Positions 23,302 to 34,100 of a stretch of DNA of 35,344 bases are shown here, piece by piece; within the stretch, counting starts at the first letter, position 1; every line of letters starts with the position of its first letter. Source of the DNA: a virus. The notes below the pieces were generated by a model. The model was not told the origin of the DNA. It saw only the letters and a program-made list of their open reading frames with translations, and did no database searches. Made by a program: the position numbers and the translations under genes. The stretch spans positions 1 through 35,344 of IMG/VR virus record IMGVR_UViG_3300043772_003410. One strand, given 5' to 3'.

Positions 23302-24246
23302 GTGACTACTCCAGATAAGTTGCTTTGGGTTGAAAAATATAGACCCAAAACGCTGTCAGATTGCATTTTGCCGGAAGACCTAACCAATATCTTTAATGGT
23401 ATGGTAAAAGAAGGCAAGATTCCAAACATGATGTTTTATGGTAAAGCTGGCACAGGAAAAACAACTGTTGCAAAGGCTATTGCCAATGATCTTGGTGCAG
23501 ACAGCATAATTATAAACTGCTCAGAAGAAAACGGGATCGACACTCTTCGAACAAAAATTCGTGGATACGCATCAACTATGTCTTTGGGCGGAGGGCTGAA
23601 GATAATCATTCTTGATGAGTTTGATTATGCCAATGCACAATCAATCCAGCCAGCATTGAGAGGAGCGATTGAAGAGTTTGCAAAAAATTGCCGGTTTATA
23701 ATGACCTGCAACTATAAAAATAGGATTATTGATCCTTTGCATTCAAGGTGCACTGGAATCGATTTTACTGTTCCTAACGCAGAAAAAGCTCATATTGCTT
23801 CTGGTATTCTAAAAAGAATTGAATACATTCTTACTCAAGAAAATGTTCCTTATGAAAAAACTGTTTTGGTTAATCTCGTAAAGAAGCATTTTCCTGATAT
23901 CAGAAGAATAATTAATGAGATTCAGAGATATGCATCTTGTGGTAAGATTGATGTGGGTATTTTGGCACAAGGTAGTTCTGACTCATACAAAGAGCTGTTG
24001 TCATTTATGAAAAACAAAGATTTTGTCTCCTGTAGAAAATGGGTAGTACAAAATCTAGACTTGAACACGGCTGACTTCTTTAAGAGGCTTTATACTGAAC
24101 TATATGTTAGCTTGAAACCAACCTCTATACCACAAGCAATCTTGATAATTGCCGAATACCAATATAAGTCGGCATTCGCAGCAGATCAGGAAATTAATAC
24201 AATGGCTTTGGTTGTTCAACTTATGATGGAATGTGAATTTAATTAA
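23302..24246 (+). CDS. 44: Clamp loader large subunit gp44
   Basis: AAA+ ATPase subunit that, with gp62, opens and loads the gp45 clamp. I placed the start at GTG 23302 because GAAAGG lies 7 bases upstream and the product then begins near the conserved LLWVEKYRPKTL; the TTG at 23281 lies within the gp45 end. 314 aa (T4: 319). Walker A GKAGTGKT at 47-54, Walker B IILDEFD with D105/E106, sensor 1 MTCNYKNRI, and SRC at 148-150 are present. The stop shares one base with the gp62 start. Confidence 0.96.
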   Translation: MTTPDKLLWVEKYRPKTLSDCILPEDLTNIFNGMVKEGKIPNMMFYGKAGTGKTTVAKAIANDLGADSIIINCSEENGIDTLRTKIRGYASTMSLGGGLKIIILDEFDYANAQSIQPALRGAIEEFAKNCRFIMTCNYKNRIIDPLHSRCTGIDFTVPNAEKAHIASGILKRIEYILTQENVPYEKTVLVNLVKKHFPDIRRIINEIQRYASCGKIDVGILAQGSSDSYKELLSFMKNKDFVSCRKWVVQNLDLNTADFFKRLYTELYVSLKPTSIPQAILIIAEYQYKSAFAADQEINTMALVVQLMMECEFN

Positions 24247-24629
24247 TGAAACTCAAAGATTTTCTTTCAAGCATCAACTATGATAAAAAAGCTTTACTGG
24301 ATGGTGATGAAAATGCCAAAAAGCTATACCCAGCATTTGTTGTAAACAAATGCTTATCTTATTTTTCAGATACAATCTTTCATTCCAATGAGATGAATTG
24401 CGTTCCTTGGCTGGACAATAAAAGCCAATTTGATTACTATAGGCTCGGTGTAAGGAAGAAAAAAAGATTTTCTCCGTGGTTAAAGAAAGAAATTGAAGAA
24501 AATATATCAATAATAAAGCAAGTTTACGGATATACCGACAGCAAAGCGCAAGAAGTGCTAAATATTCTTGGACCAGAAGATATAAAAAATCTAAAAACAT
24601 ATTTGGAAAAAGGTGGTCCAAAAAATTAA
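24246..24629 (+). CDS. 62: Clamp loader small subunit gp62
   Basis: Non-ATPase subunit of the gp44/gp62 clamp loader. At 127 aa it is much shorter than T4 gp62 (187 aa) but like the short forms of marine T4-like phages. Recognisable stretches are YPAFVVNKCLSYFSDTIFHSN, EMNCVPWLDNKSQFDYY, VRKKKRFSPWLKK and VYGYTDSKAQEVLNIL. It is coupled to gp44 by TAATG. It follows gp44 and precedes regA exactly as in T4. Confidence 0.93.
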   Translation: MKLKDFLSSINYDKKALLDGDENAKKLYPAFVVNKCLSYFSDTIFHSNEMNCVPWLDNKSQFDYYRLGVRKKKRFSPWLKKEIEENISIIKQVYGYTDSKAQEVLNILGPEDIKNLKTYLEKGGPKN

Positions 24630-24641
24630 TAAAGGTGTGTT

Positions 24642-25067
24642 ATGTCGGATAATTCAGATAAAGTATTTAAAGGCGTAGGTGTAGAAATAAAATTACAAGA
24701 TCCTGAGGACTTCATGGTGATAAGGGAAACTTTATCAAGAATTGGAGTATCCCCTAAAGGAAAAAATATATTATATCAATCTTGCCACTTAATTCACAAA
24801 AACGAAGTATACATTATAGCCCACTTCAAAGAATTGTTTTCTTTGGATGGGCTACCTTCAAATGTTACCGAAGAAGACATTAAAAGAAGAAATGCTATAA
24901 TTTCTCTTCTTGAAGAATGGGATCTGCTTGACGTAGTTGATAAGCATAAGATAAAAGATAAGATTCCAATCAACGCTTTGAAGATCATAAAACACGAAGA
25001 AAAGAATAACTGGAATTTAATTCCAAAATTTAATCCAGGTTCATTACGTAAATTTTTTAATTCATAA
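24642..25067 (+). CDS. regA: RegA translational repressor
   Basis: RNA-binding protein that blocks ribosome access to early phage mRNAs. The 141-aa product (T4: 122 aa) aligns by eye: VEIKLQDPEDFMVIRETLSRIG, ILYQSCHLIHKNEVYIIAHFKELF, LDGLPSNVTEEDIKRRNAIISLLEEWDLLD and WNLIPKF. About 13 extra N-terminal residues (SDNSDKVFKGVG) precede the usual start; AAAGG is 7-8 bases before the ATG used here, supporting the longer form. Confidence 0.96.
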   Translation: MSDNSDKVFKGVGVEIKLQDPEDFMVIRETLSRIGVSPKGKNILYQSCHLIHKNEVYIIAHFKELFSLDGLPSNVTEEDIKRRNAIISLLEEWDLLDVVDKHKIKDKIPINALKIIKHEEKNNWNLIPKFNPGSLRKFFNS

Positions 25068-25075
25068 GGATGACT

Positions 25076-26296
25076 ATGCACAAATTAACATTAACGATGA
25101 TCGTAAAGAATGAGGCTCCAAACATCAAGAGATGTCTGGAATCTGTCGCACCATATATTGATTATTATGTCATTGCTGACACGGGTTCAATTGATGACAC
25201 AAAAAAGATAATCAAAGAATTTTTTGATGAGAAAGGAATTGCTGGAGAAATCCTTGATCATAAGTGGGAAGACTTTGGTACAAATAGAACCAATGTACTG
25301 AAGCACTGCTATGGTAAAACAAAGTGGGCGTTGATGATCGATGCCGATGACAACATCGAAGGAACGCTCCCTGTAGATAAGTTTGACGAAACCTTGGATG
25401 GTTATGTTGTAAAGATTGTTCGTGGATCCATGACATGGTACCGAGCACAAGTTTTTAATCTGGGCAAGAAGCAATGGTGGTTCGAAGAGCCTTTGCATGA
25501 ATACGCTATCTGCGAACAGCCAATGAATGTTCAAAGACTTGAGGGAGATTATTCCTGGAATGTTAGAACAGAAGGTTGTCGTTCCCGAGAAGTAAACAGC
25601 GATAGAGAAAAATATGCGAGAGATTATTTTACTCTAAAGAAATATCTTGAAAAAGATACTCAATCAGTAAGAAAGCAGTTTTATGCAGCACAATCTGCAT
25701 TTGATGCTCAGCTTTATGAAATTGCGGAAAAAGAATATCTTGAAAGAATTAAGATGGGCAACTGGCCAGAGGAAATTTTTTATTCTTGGATAAGAATTGG
25801 AATCTGCAGAGAAATTTTAGGAAAATCTTTACCAGAAGTCGCAGATGCATTTATGAATGCATTTGAAGCAAGACCAAACAGAGCCGAGGCACTTTACCAT
25901 CTTTCTTGTGTGTACAGAAAGTATGAGCGACCACGAAATGCATTTTTGGTTGCGGCACAGGCTCTTACAATCCAGGCTCCCAAGGAAGATATTTTGTTTG
26001 TAGATCATTCAGTATATCAATGGGGAATATTGGATGAAATTGCCACAACCGCTTTCTATGTTGGAAAAATTCACATGGGCTTGGCTGCTTGTGAAAAATT
26101 GCTGTCAGAAAAATACCTTCCCGATGTTCACAGGGAAAGAATAATGAAGAATAAAGAAGTTTACCAAAAAGCAGTTGAAGAATTTAACCAACATGCAAAT
26201 AAAGTGGCAGCAGAAAGACAAAAAACAGTAGAACAAAGCCAAAATAAAACAACTCTTGGCGTAGATCTACGAAAGGCCGAAACCGTTAAGTTATAA
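25076..26296 (+). CDS. GT2 glycosyltransferase with C-terminal TPR-like repeats
   Basis: 406-aa protein from the ATG at 25076, which has AAGGA at a 5-base spacing (ATG 25070 overlaps that site). N-terminal GT2 domain: LTLTMIVKNEAPNIKRCLES (start), YVIADTGSIDDT, and the DxD site MIDADDNIEG near 100; FEEPLHEYA at about 140 is the usual E-x-x-H-E-type acceptor motif. Residues 185-345 contain helix pairs with TPR character (AAQSAFDAQLYEIAEKEYLER, EALYHLSCVYRKYERPRNAF). A Gln/Lys-rich coiled tail ends the protein. It shares the replication operon and lies just before a terminator. Similar GT2-TPR genes occur in other T4-like phages; substrate unknown. Confidence 0.85.
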   Translation: MHKLTLTMIVKNEAPNIKRCLESVAPYIDYYVIADTGSIDDTKKIIKEFFDEKGIAGEILDHKWEDFGTNRTNVLKHCYGKTKWALMIDADDNIEGTLPVDKFDETLDGYVVKIVRGSMTWYRAQVFNLGKKQWWFEEPLHEYAICEQPMNVQRLEGDYSWNVRTEGCRSREVNSDREKYARDYFTLKKYLEKDTQSVRKQFYAAQSAFDAQLYEIAEKEYLERIKMGNWPEEIFYSWIRIGICREILGKSLPEVADAFMNAFEARPNRAEALYHLSCVYRKYERPRNAFLVAAQALTIQAPKEDILFVDHSVYQWGILDEIATTAFYVGKIHMGLAACEKLLSEKYLPDVHRERIMKNKEVYQKAVEEFNQHANKVAAERQKTVEQSQNKTTLGVDLRKAETVKL

Positions 26297-26308
26297 TGGT
26301 TTAAAACA

Positions 26309-26316
26309 TCTAAATA
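26309..26316 (+). promoter_or_regulatory. Late promoter variant TCTAAATA before fibre genes
   Basis: Same octamer as upstream of gp23, followed by the same ATTT-type flank. Predicted start near 26322 is inside the left arm of the terminator hairpin, so the late fibre mRNA would begin with that hairpin at its 5' end. Confidence 0.5.
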
Positions 26317-26319
26317 TTT

Positions 26320-26353
26320 AATAATAGCCTAGTAACATAGGCTATTATTTTTT
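26320..26353 (+). terminator. Rho-independent terminator of the replication operon
   Basis: Perfect 12-bp stem AATAATAGCCTA / TAGGCTATTATT with a GTAACA loop (26332-26337), followed by six T. It lies 23 bases after the GT2-TPR stop and directly before the GGAG site of the next gene. It may also act as a 5' hairpin for the late transcript. Confidence 0.88.
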
Positions 26354-26362
26354 GGAGCATCT

Positions 26363-26758
26363 ATGAGCGCTAACTATGACATATCAATAATACAGGGAGA
26401 CAGTTTTAGATGGGCCATGTACCTAGACAATGGCGGGACTGCATACGACCTTAGCGGTTGCACGCTTTCCATGCAGTTAAGAAAAGGCTACTATCCGTCA
26501 ACCTTAGTTGCTTCATACGTTATAAATGTTCCAACAGGATTTACTGGTGCGACAATGCCAGAAGGAATGTTTGGTGGTTTGTGTGCATCTGCAACGGGAG
26601 GAACAATATACGTTTCAATTGGTGCAACGTATACCAGCCAGCTTACTCCAAATTCTACACCAAAATATGATTTGCAAATCATCAACCCGGTGGGAAATAC
26701 GGTTACTACAATTTTAAGAGGAACAATAGAAGTTCTAGATGAGGTTACCAGAATATAA
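26363..26758 (+). CDS. Fibre/baseplate adaptor-like protein (BppU N-domain-like)
   Basis: 131-aa beta-rich protein. The start ISIIQGDSFRWAMYLDNGGTAYDLSGCTLSMQLRKG matches a widespread phage domain (pattern: QG-x-x-F, then D-L-(S/T)-G and M-Q-(L/I)-R) found at the N-terminus of baseplate-upper and fibre-attachment proteins. The end YDLQIINPVGNTVTTILRGTIEVLDEVTR completes the domain. GGAG precedes the ATG. The stop shares one base with the next fibre gene (TAATG), so it is likely a connector for the fibre proteins that follow. Confidence 0.7.
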   Translation: MSANYDISIIQGDSFRWAMYLDNGGTAYDLSGCTLSMQLRKGYYPSTLVASYVINVPTGFTGATMPEGMFGGLCASATGGTIYVSIGATYTSQLTPNSTPKYDLQIINPVGNTVTTILRGTIEVLDEVTRI

Positions 26759-28146
26759 TGCCAGACATTACTGTGAGTAATGATGGTTCTTATCCAACAT
26801 TAAATGTTCAAGTTGCGCAGCAGACACCATCATTTATAGCCAATCCTAATGTTACTCAGGTAACCGTAGAAGATGCGGGTGAATATCCCAGTTTAACAGT
26901 AACAACTGGTTCACAGTACCCTACATTAATAATAACGCCCCCCCAAGAAATAATAATAGGTGGAGGCGGTGGAAGCAGCGTAGCTGGTAGGGACGGCGCA
27001 CAAGGAACGCAGGGAACACAGGGTTCTCAGGGAATCCAAGGAATTCAGGGAATAAGAGGTCTACAGGGAAATCCTGGAGACAGATATAGCACAAAATCTG
27101 CAACCTCATTAACTGTTGGTTCTTTGACGACAGTTACAATGACGGTTTCGGATAATGATCTAGCTTACATTCCAAAACAAGAAGTAGTTGTTGTAAGTTC
27201 TGTTAACCCAAATGTTTATTTTAATGCAACTGTAGTATCTTACTCTGGCTACACTTTGGTTATCAATGTAACCAGTCAAACTGGTAGCGGAACATACAGT
27301 GCTTGGGGTGTAAATCTTACTGGTATACAAGGCCCCCCCGGAAATACTGGTGCAACAGGTTCAATAAGCATAAACGAGCAACTTTTTGATCAAAATACTG
27401 GAATAACAAAAACTGCAAGTTTCACAACAGGAACCTCCGGATTAGCAAGAAAATTAGTATTTTTGGCTCAAGATGGAAGTTTAACATTCGATTACATAAG
27501 AAATTATGATGTATTTAATCCTGCAGATTTAACGTTTGCAATTTCTAGTTTTACATCAAATATTTCTTCAAGTAATTTGATTGGATCTGGAAACTTCAGT
27601 TTAAATTCAAAGACGGCAACTATTGCTTATTCTGCTGTAAGCATTCCTACTGGACTTACTTTATCAATTTCTTCTGGCTTTGGATTCCCAATTACGGTCA
27701 GTTCACCATATACATCATATAATTTTACAAGCGCTGCTGGTGTAACATATTCAAGTCCACCACAGACAATAACATTAACAGCAACCGCTAGAAATGCTTC
27801 TGGATCAAGTTCAGTAGCAACTTTAAATTTTAGTTTTATAAACAATATTTATTATGGAGTTTCCAGTAATACTACTTTGACCTCAGCTGAGGTAATTGCC
27901 TTAACCCCAGTTTTACAAAATTCAAAATCTTACACTTTTACTGTAACTCCCGGGGAGGGACAATATATTTACTACGCATATCCACAAAGACTGGGGACAG
28001 TAATATTTACAGTAGGTGGATTTCCAGGTGGATTTAATATTCCAGTAAGTTTGTCTGTCACAAATAGCAATGGTTATGCTGAAAACTACTACATATATGG
28101 GAGCATTAACCCTAGTTTAGGTAGCACCACGGTTGTAGTCACTTAA
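26758..28146 (+). CDS. Tail fibre protein with collagen-like segments
   Basis: 462-aa structural protein. Residues 1-62 contain three imperfect copies of a YP-(T/S)-L motif (SYPTLNV, EYPSLTV, QYPTLII). A Gly-rich stretch (67-76) leads to a short Gly-x-Gln collagen-like rod (77-108). A small beta domain follows (about 109-188, LAYIPKQEVVVVSS to GTYSAWGVNL), of a kind often found between collagen-like segments of phage fibres. A second GIQGPPGNTGATG segment (189-201) precedes a Ser/Thr-rich C-terminal region of beta-sandwich character. Likely a trimeric accessory fibre; start coupled to the gene before it. Confidence 0.82.
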   Translation: MPDITVSNDGSYPTLNVQVAQQTPSFIANPNVTQVTVEDAGEYPSLTVTTGSQYPTLIITPPQEIIIGGGGGSSVAGRDGAQGTQGTQGSQGIQGIQGIRGLQGNPGDRYSTKSATSLTVGSLTTVTMTVSDNDLAYIPKQEVVVVSSVNPNVYFNATVVSYSGYTLVINVTSQTGSGTYSAWGVNLTGIQGPPGNTGATGSISINEQLFDQNTGITKTASFTTGTSGLARKLVFLAQDGSLTFDYIRNYDVFNPADLTFAISSFTSNISSSNLIGSGNFSLNSKTATIAYSAVSIPTGLTLSISSGFGFPITVSSPYTSYNFTSAAGVTYSSPPQTITLTATARNASGSSSVATLNFSFINNIYYGVSSNTTLTSAEVIALTPVLQNSKSYTFTVTPGEGQYIYYAYPQRLGTVIFTVGGFPGGFNIPVSLSVTNSNGYAENYYIYGSINPSLGSTTVVVT

Positions 28147-28162
28147 TTAATTTTTCTGAAAA

Positions 28163-31100
28163 ATGCCAATAACAATTATTGACATCCTTAAACAGGCTAA
28201 TAGATCTGCTAATATTAGTGGCTCCGCTTTTTTCTATCTTTTAGATTCCGTAGATATAAACTTTAAAATTGACGGGATACAGGTAGATAATACTTTAGTA
28301 CCAGAATTAATAAAAAATAAAAAATATCTTCTTAAGAATGTTTCAAATTTACATCCAAATTTTGGTACAATAACCGGGGTTCAGAATAATGATATTGTGT
28401 TTTATAACACAGATATAGCTACTCCTGCCTTTCAAATTTTTATTGATGTAAGCAATTCAGTAACCAGAGGCGGACAGCTAGTTTATAACAGCCCAGAAGG
28501 CCAGCTTTATTATTATGATGGATTGACTGGAAGTGAGCAGTGGAAAGTCGTTGGTTCCGGTGCGGGATCTGGTGCAACAGGTGCAACAGGTGCAACTGGA
28601 CCGAGAGGTGGCACAGGAAATACCGGAGCATCTATAACATCTCTTTACATTCAAGGTGGAGATCTTTATTATGAAATTACAGATGTAAATGGAAATGTTA
28701 CAACAGGTTCTGCTGGACTTATTCCTCTTGGCCCCACTGGAGCAACAGGTTCACAAGGAATCCAAGGCCTTCAAGGTAATCGTGGAAATACGGGCTCCGT
28801 TGGTCCGGTAGGGTATGATGGACGCCGAGGAGCACAGGGAACTCAAGGAATACAAGGCACACAGGGTTTATTTGGTTTACAAGGATTCCAAGGAATCCAA
28901 GGACTTGTTGGTTCTCAAGGAACACAAGGTTTACAGGGAATTCAAAGCCCACAAGGAACACAAGGTCTTCAAGGTTTTCAAGGAATTCAAGGTTTACGGG
29001 GTTCCCAGGGGTTACAAGGACTTCAGGGGACGCAATCCCCACAGGGACTCCAAGGAATCCAAGGTTTAGTAGGTTCTCAAGGCTTACAAGGTATTCAGGG
29101 AAATCGTGGATCAACAGGCTCTGTTGGTCCCGTTGGTTATGATGGGCGTAGAGGCCCCCAAGGCATACAAGGTTCTCAGGGAATACAAGGATTTCAAGGT
29201 CTACAAGGAAACCAAGGAATCCAAGGCATTCAAGGAATTCGTGGACCGCAAGGAACACAGGGACTACAAGGAATTTTTGGAGTTCAGGGGTACCAAGGTC
29301 TCCAAGGAGTTCAGGGTTTACAGGGAACACAAGGAACCCAAGGAATTTTTGGTATTCAGGGCTACCAAGGAATTCAAGGTATACAAGGAAATGTTGGCTC
29401 TCAGGGTATTCAAGGCATTCAAGGTATTATTGGAAACAGAGGAAATACTGGTTCAGTAGGACCTGTTGGATATGATGGGCGTAGAGGATCGCAGGGAACT
29501 CAAGGAATACAAGGTATTTTTGGAAACCAAGGACTACAAGGAATCCAAGGATCGCAAGGTATTCCCGGTCAAGCTGCAGCACAAGGATATCAAGGTCTCC
29601 AAGGTGTACAAGGCTTGCTTGGTATTCAGGGAATCCAAGGCCTGCAGGGAGCACAAGGAATACAGGGTGCTCAGGGTAGACAAGGATTGCAGGGTCTACT
29701 TGGCAATCAAGGAACGCAAGGGATTCAAGGAACACAAGGATTCCAAGGTGTTCAAGGAATACAAGGATCAAATGGAAACCAAGGTATACAGGGTATCCAA
29801 GGCATCCAAGGAACTCAAGGTGTTCAAGGAATTATTGGATCTAGAGGAAACACTGGTTCTGTAGGTCCTGTGGGATACGATGGTCGCCGTGGCACACAAG
29901 GAACGCAGGGATTACAAGGTTTATTTGGAAACCAAGGACTACAAGGAATCCAAGGATCGCAAGGTATTCCCGGTCAAGCAGCTGCACAAGGATACCAAGG
30001 CCTTCAAGGCGTCCAAGGCTTGCTTGGTATTCAAGGAATCCAAGGTCTACAAGGATTGCAGGGAAACCAAGGAACTCAAGGTGTTCAAGGTATACAAGGA
30101 ATTTTTGGTATTCAAGGAATTCAAGGAATTCAAGGTACGCAAGGCGTTCAGGGGCGCCAAGGGGTACAAGGAACACAGGGCGTACAAGGAATACAGGGAC
30201 TTGTGGGTTCTCAAGGAACTCAAGGTCTTCAAGGTATTCTTGGAATTAGAGGAAATACTGGTTCCGTTGGACCTGTAGGATACGATGGCCGTCGCGGAAC
30301 CCAAGGTGCTCAAGGCATACAAGGTTTAATTGGAACCGGAGTACAAGGTATACAGGGTGTACAAGGTATCCGAGGAAATGATGGTTCTCAAGGAATCCAA
30401 GGAATTCAAGGATTTTTTGGTGTACAAGGAATTCAAGGAGTTCGGGGATTCCAAGGAATCCAAGGCATACAAGGTCAAACTGGAATACAGGGTATTCAGG
30501 GAACCCAAGGTCTGCAGGGCATACAAGGTGCTCAGGGACTGCAGGGAGTCCAGGGAACACAGGGTCTTTTTGGTGTAAGAGGTAATACTGGTTCAGTTGG
30601 TCCTGTAGGTTATGATGGTCGTAGAGGCTCACAGGGTATACAAGGAGCCCAAGGAATTCAAGGGCGTCAAGGTTTGCAAGGTTTGCTCGGAAACCAAGGC
30701 ACTCAAGGTTTGCAAGGGTTGCAGGGATCTCAAGGAACTCAAGGTCTACAAGGTCTCCTCGGTACACAAGGAAGTCAAGGAATCCAAGGACTACAGGGGG
30801 TTCAAGGAACCCAAGGAATACAGGGTCTTCGTGGAAATCAAGGTCTCCAAGGTCTTCAAGGAACTCAAGGATTACAAGGTCCTAAAGGAGATTCAAGCTC
30901 CGGTTCTTCTGGATACAATTCTGGAATACTTTTCAGATATGAAGAACCAAACTCAATATTAAATCCAGGAACATTCCAATTAAATATTTGTGATTTCCAA
31001 AATCCAGGTGGCGGTGGAGTTGGTCTTTGCCCACAAAATTCTGTTTCAAACCCGTCAGACCCGACTTTAATATTCATTTCAAGCGCAGACGCAAATAGCA

Positions 31101-34100
31101 TTGGAATTTCTGGTTATATAAACACTTGGTGGGGATCACCAAATGAACCAAAGGGATATTTGTATATTCGTGAAAGAAAGTTTGATTCCGATGAATATAT
31201 TTTAGTTTATGAATTAACTTCAATAAATCAACCCGGTTCAGATGTTTATTATGAATATGATGATGTAGACGATTATTATGCGTTTCCTATAAGATATCTT
31301 TCTGGTGAAACTGGCCCGTCACCGGGAATTACGTATGCATTTAATTTCTATCCAACAGGATTTAGTGGCGCAACATCTGGTGGAATACAGGGAATTCAAG
31401 GATCTCAAGGAATACAAGGATCACAAGGTTTACAGGGTCCACAAGGAATCCAAGGTAGACAGGGAATACAGGGTATTCAAGGCTCCCAAGGAATTCAAGG
31501 GATACAAGGCCGTCAAGGATTGCAAGGAATTGGTGGCTCTCAAGGAACTCAAGGTTTACAAGGAATATTTGGCCCCCAAGGAACTCAAGGCCTACAAGGA
31601 ACTCAAGGTCTTCAAGGTATTCTTGGAATTAGAGGAAATACTGGTTCCGTTGGACCTGTAGGATACGATGGTCGCAGAGGTGTCCAAGGTGCACAGGGTT
31701 TGCAGGGAATTCAAGGAATCCAGGGGCAGCAAGGATCACAAGGAATTCAGGGACTACAAGGCAGTCAAGGAATTCAAGGAATACAAAGCCCACAAGGAAC
31801 TCAAGGTTTACAAGGTATAGCGGGTTCACAGGGTACTCAAGGTCTACAAGGTCTTGCAGGTTCACAGGGAACCCAGGGCATACAAGGAATTCAAAGCCCA
31901 CAGGGTACCCAAGGCCTTCAAGGTCTTATTGGACCACAGGGTACACAAGGGCTTCAAGGAATTATTGGAACCCAAGGCTTACAAGGCATTCAAGGCTTGC
32001 GTGGTGCACAAGGAGCTCAAGGTCTTCAAGGACTTGCAGGTTCTCAAGGAGCTCAAGGTCTTCAAGGGCTTGCAGGATCTCAAGGAGCTCAAGGTCTTCA
32101 AGGGCTTGCAGGATCTCAAGGGGCTCAAGGTCTCCAAGGACTTTTAGGAACACAAGGAAGACAAGGCTTACAAGGTATTGGTGGATCCCAAGGAACTCAA
32201 GGTCTTCAAGGACTTTTAGGAACACAAGGAGCTCAAGGCCTACAAGGGATTATTGGTTCTCAAGGAACTCAAGGTCTTCAAGGTATTGTTGGAATTAGAG
32301 GAAATACCGGATCAGTTGGGCCTGTTGGATATGATGGTCGTAGAGGTATACAGGGGACCCAAGGTGTTCAAGGTATCCAAGGGTCACAAGGAATTCAAGG
32401 TATAGCTGGCTCACAAGGTGCCCAAGGATTACAAGGAATTCAAAGTCCACAGGGAACTCAAGGATTACAAGGTATAGCTGGTTCACAGGGTGCCCAAGGC
32501 TTACAGGGAATACAAGGTATTCAAGGGTCTCAAGGAAGACAAGGTATACAAGGACTTGTAGGTTCTCAAGGAACTCAAGGTCTCCAAGGTGTTTTGGGTT
32601 CTCAAGGAACACAAGGTATCCAAGGGATTATCGGTTCTAGAGGAAATACCGGATCAGTAGGACCTGTCGGTTATGATGGCCGCAGAGGAACACAAGGAAT
32701 ACAGGGTATTCAAGGTATTCTTGGTAGACAGGGCATTCAAGGTCTTGTAGGACCGCAAGGAACACAAGGTATACAAGGAATTCAAAGTCCACAGGGAACT
32801 CAAGGACTTCAAGGAATTGTTGGCTCACAGGGAACTCAAGGCCTCCAAGGGCTTTTAGGTTCTCAAGGAACACAAGGTCTACAAGGTATTGCTGGCTCTC
32901 AAGGAACACAAGGTATTCAAGGAATTGCTGGTTCACAAGGAACACAAGGTCTTCAAGGATCACAAGGAATACAAAGTCCACAGGGAACTCAAGGACTTCA
33001 AGGACTTCAAGGTTTACAAGGCCGTCAAGGCATTCAAGGTATTGCTGGGTCTCAAGGAACTCAAGGTCTCCAAGGGCTTTTAGGTTCTCAAGGAACACAA
33101 GGCCTTCAAGGAATTATTGGTTCACAGGGAACTCAAGGACTTCAAGGACTTCAAGGTTTACAAGGCCGTCAAGGCATTCAAGGTATTGCTGGTTCTCAAG
33201 GAACACAAGGTCTTCAAGGGCTTGTAGGTTCTCAAGGAACTCAAGGTCTGCAAGGAATTGTTGGTTCTCAAGGAGCTCAAGGTCTTCAAGGAATTCTTGG
33301 AATTAGAGGAAACACTGGTTCTGTAGGACCTGTTGGATATGACGGTCGTAGAGGAATACAAGGAGCGCAAGGCATTCAAGGTATTCTTGGTGTTCAAGGT
33401 ATTCAAGGTATTGCTGGGTCTCAAGGAACACAGGGAATTCAAGGAACCCAGGGTCTCCAAGGTATTCTTGGAACACAGGGAGCACAAGGACTTCAAGGTC
33501 TGCAAGGTCGTCAAGGAACTCAGGGCCTTCAAGGTATTGCAGGATCGCAGGGAGCTCAGGGCCTTCAAGGAATTGCAGGATCTCAAGGAACTCAAGGTAT
33601 TCAAGGTATTGTGGGTTCACAGGGAATTCAAGGTATTCTTGGAATTAGAGGAAACACTGGTTCGGTTGGACCTGTAGGATATGATGGTCGTAGAGGAATA
33701 CAGGGAATTCAAGGAACTCAGGGAATTCAAGGTTTACAGGGTTCTCAGGGAACTCAAGGCATACAAGGTGTACAGGGAATACAGGGAAGACAAGGAACTC
33801 AGGGACTTCAAGGTATTGTAGGTTCTCAAGGAACGCAAGGACTCCAAGGAATTGTTGGCTCGCAAGGCACTCAGGGTTTGCAGGGAATTGTTGGTTCCCA
33901 AGGAACACAAGGTCTCCAAGGTGTTGTAGGGCCACAAGGAACTCAAGGTATACAGGGAATTCAAAGCCCGCAGGGAACTCAAGGTATACAGGGTATACAA
34001 GGTTTGCAGGGAAGACAGGGAATACAGGGAATACAGGGTCTGCAAGGAATTGGTGGTTCACAGGGAACTCAAGGCTTACAAGGTATTGGTGGATCGCAGG

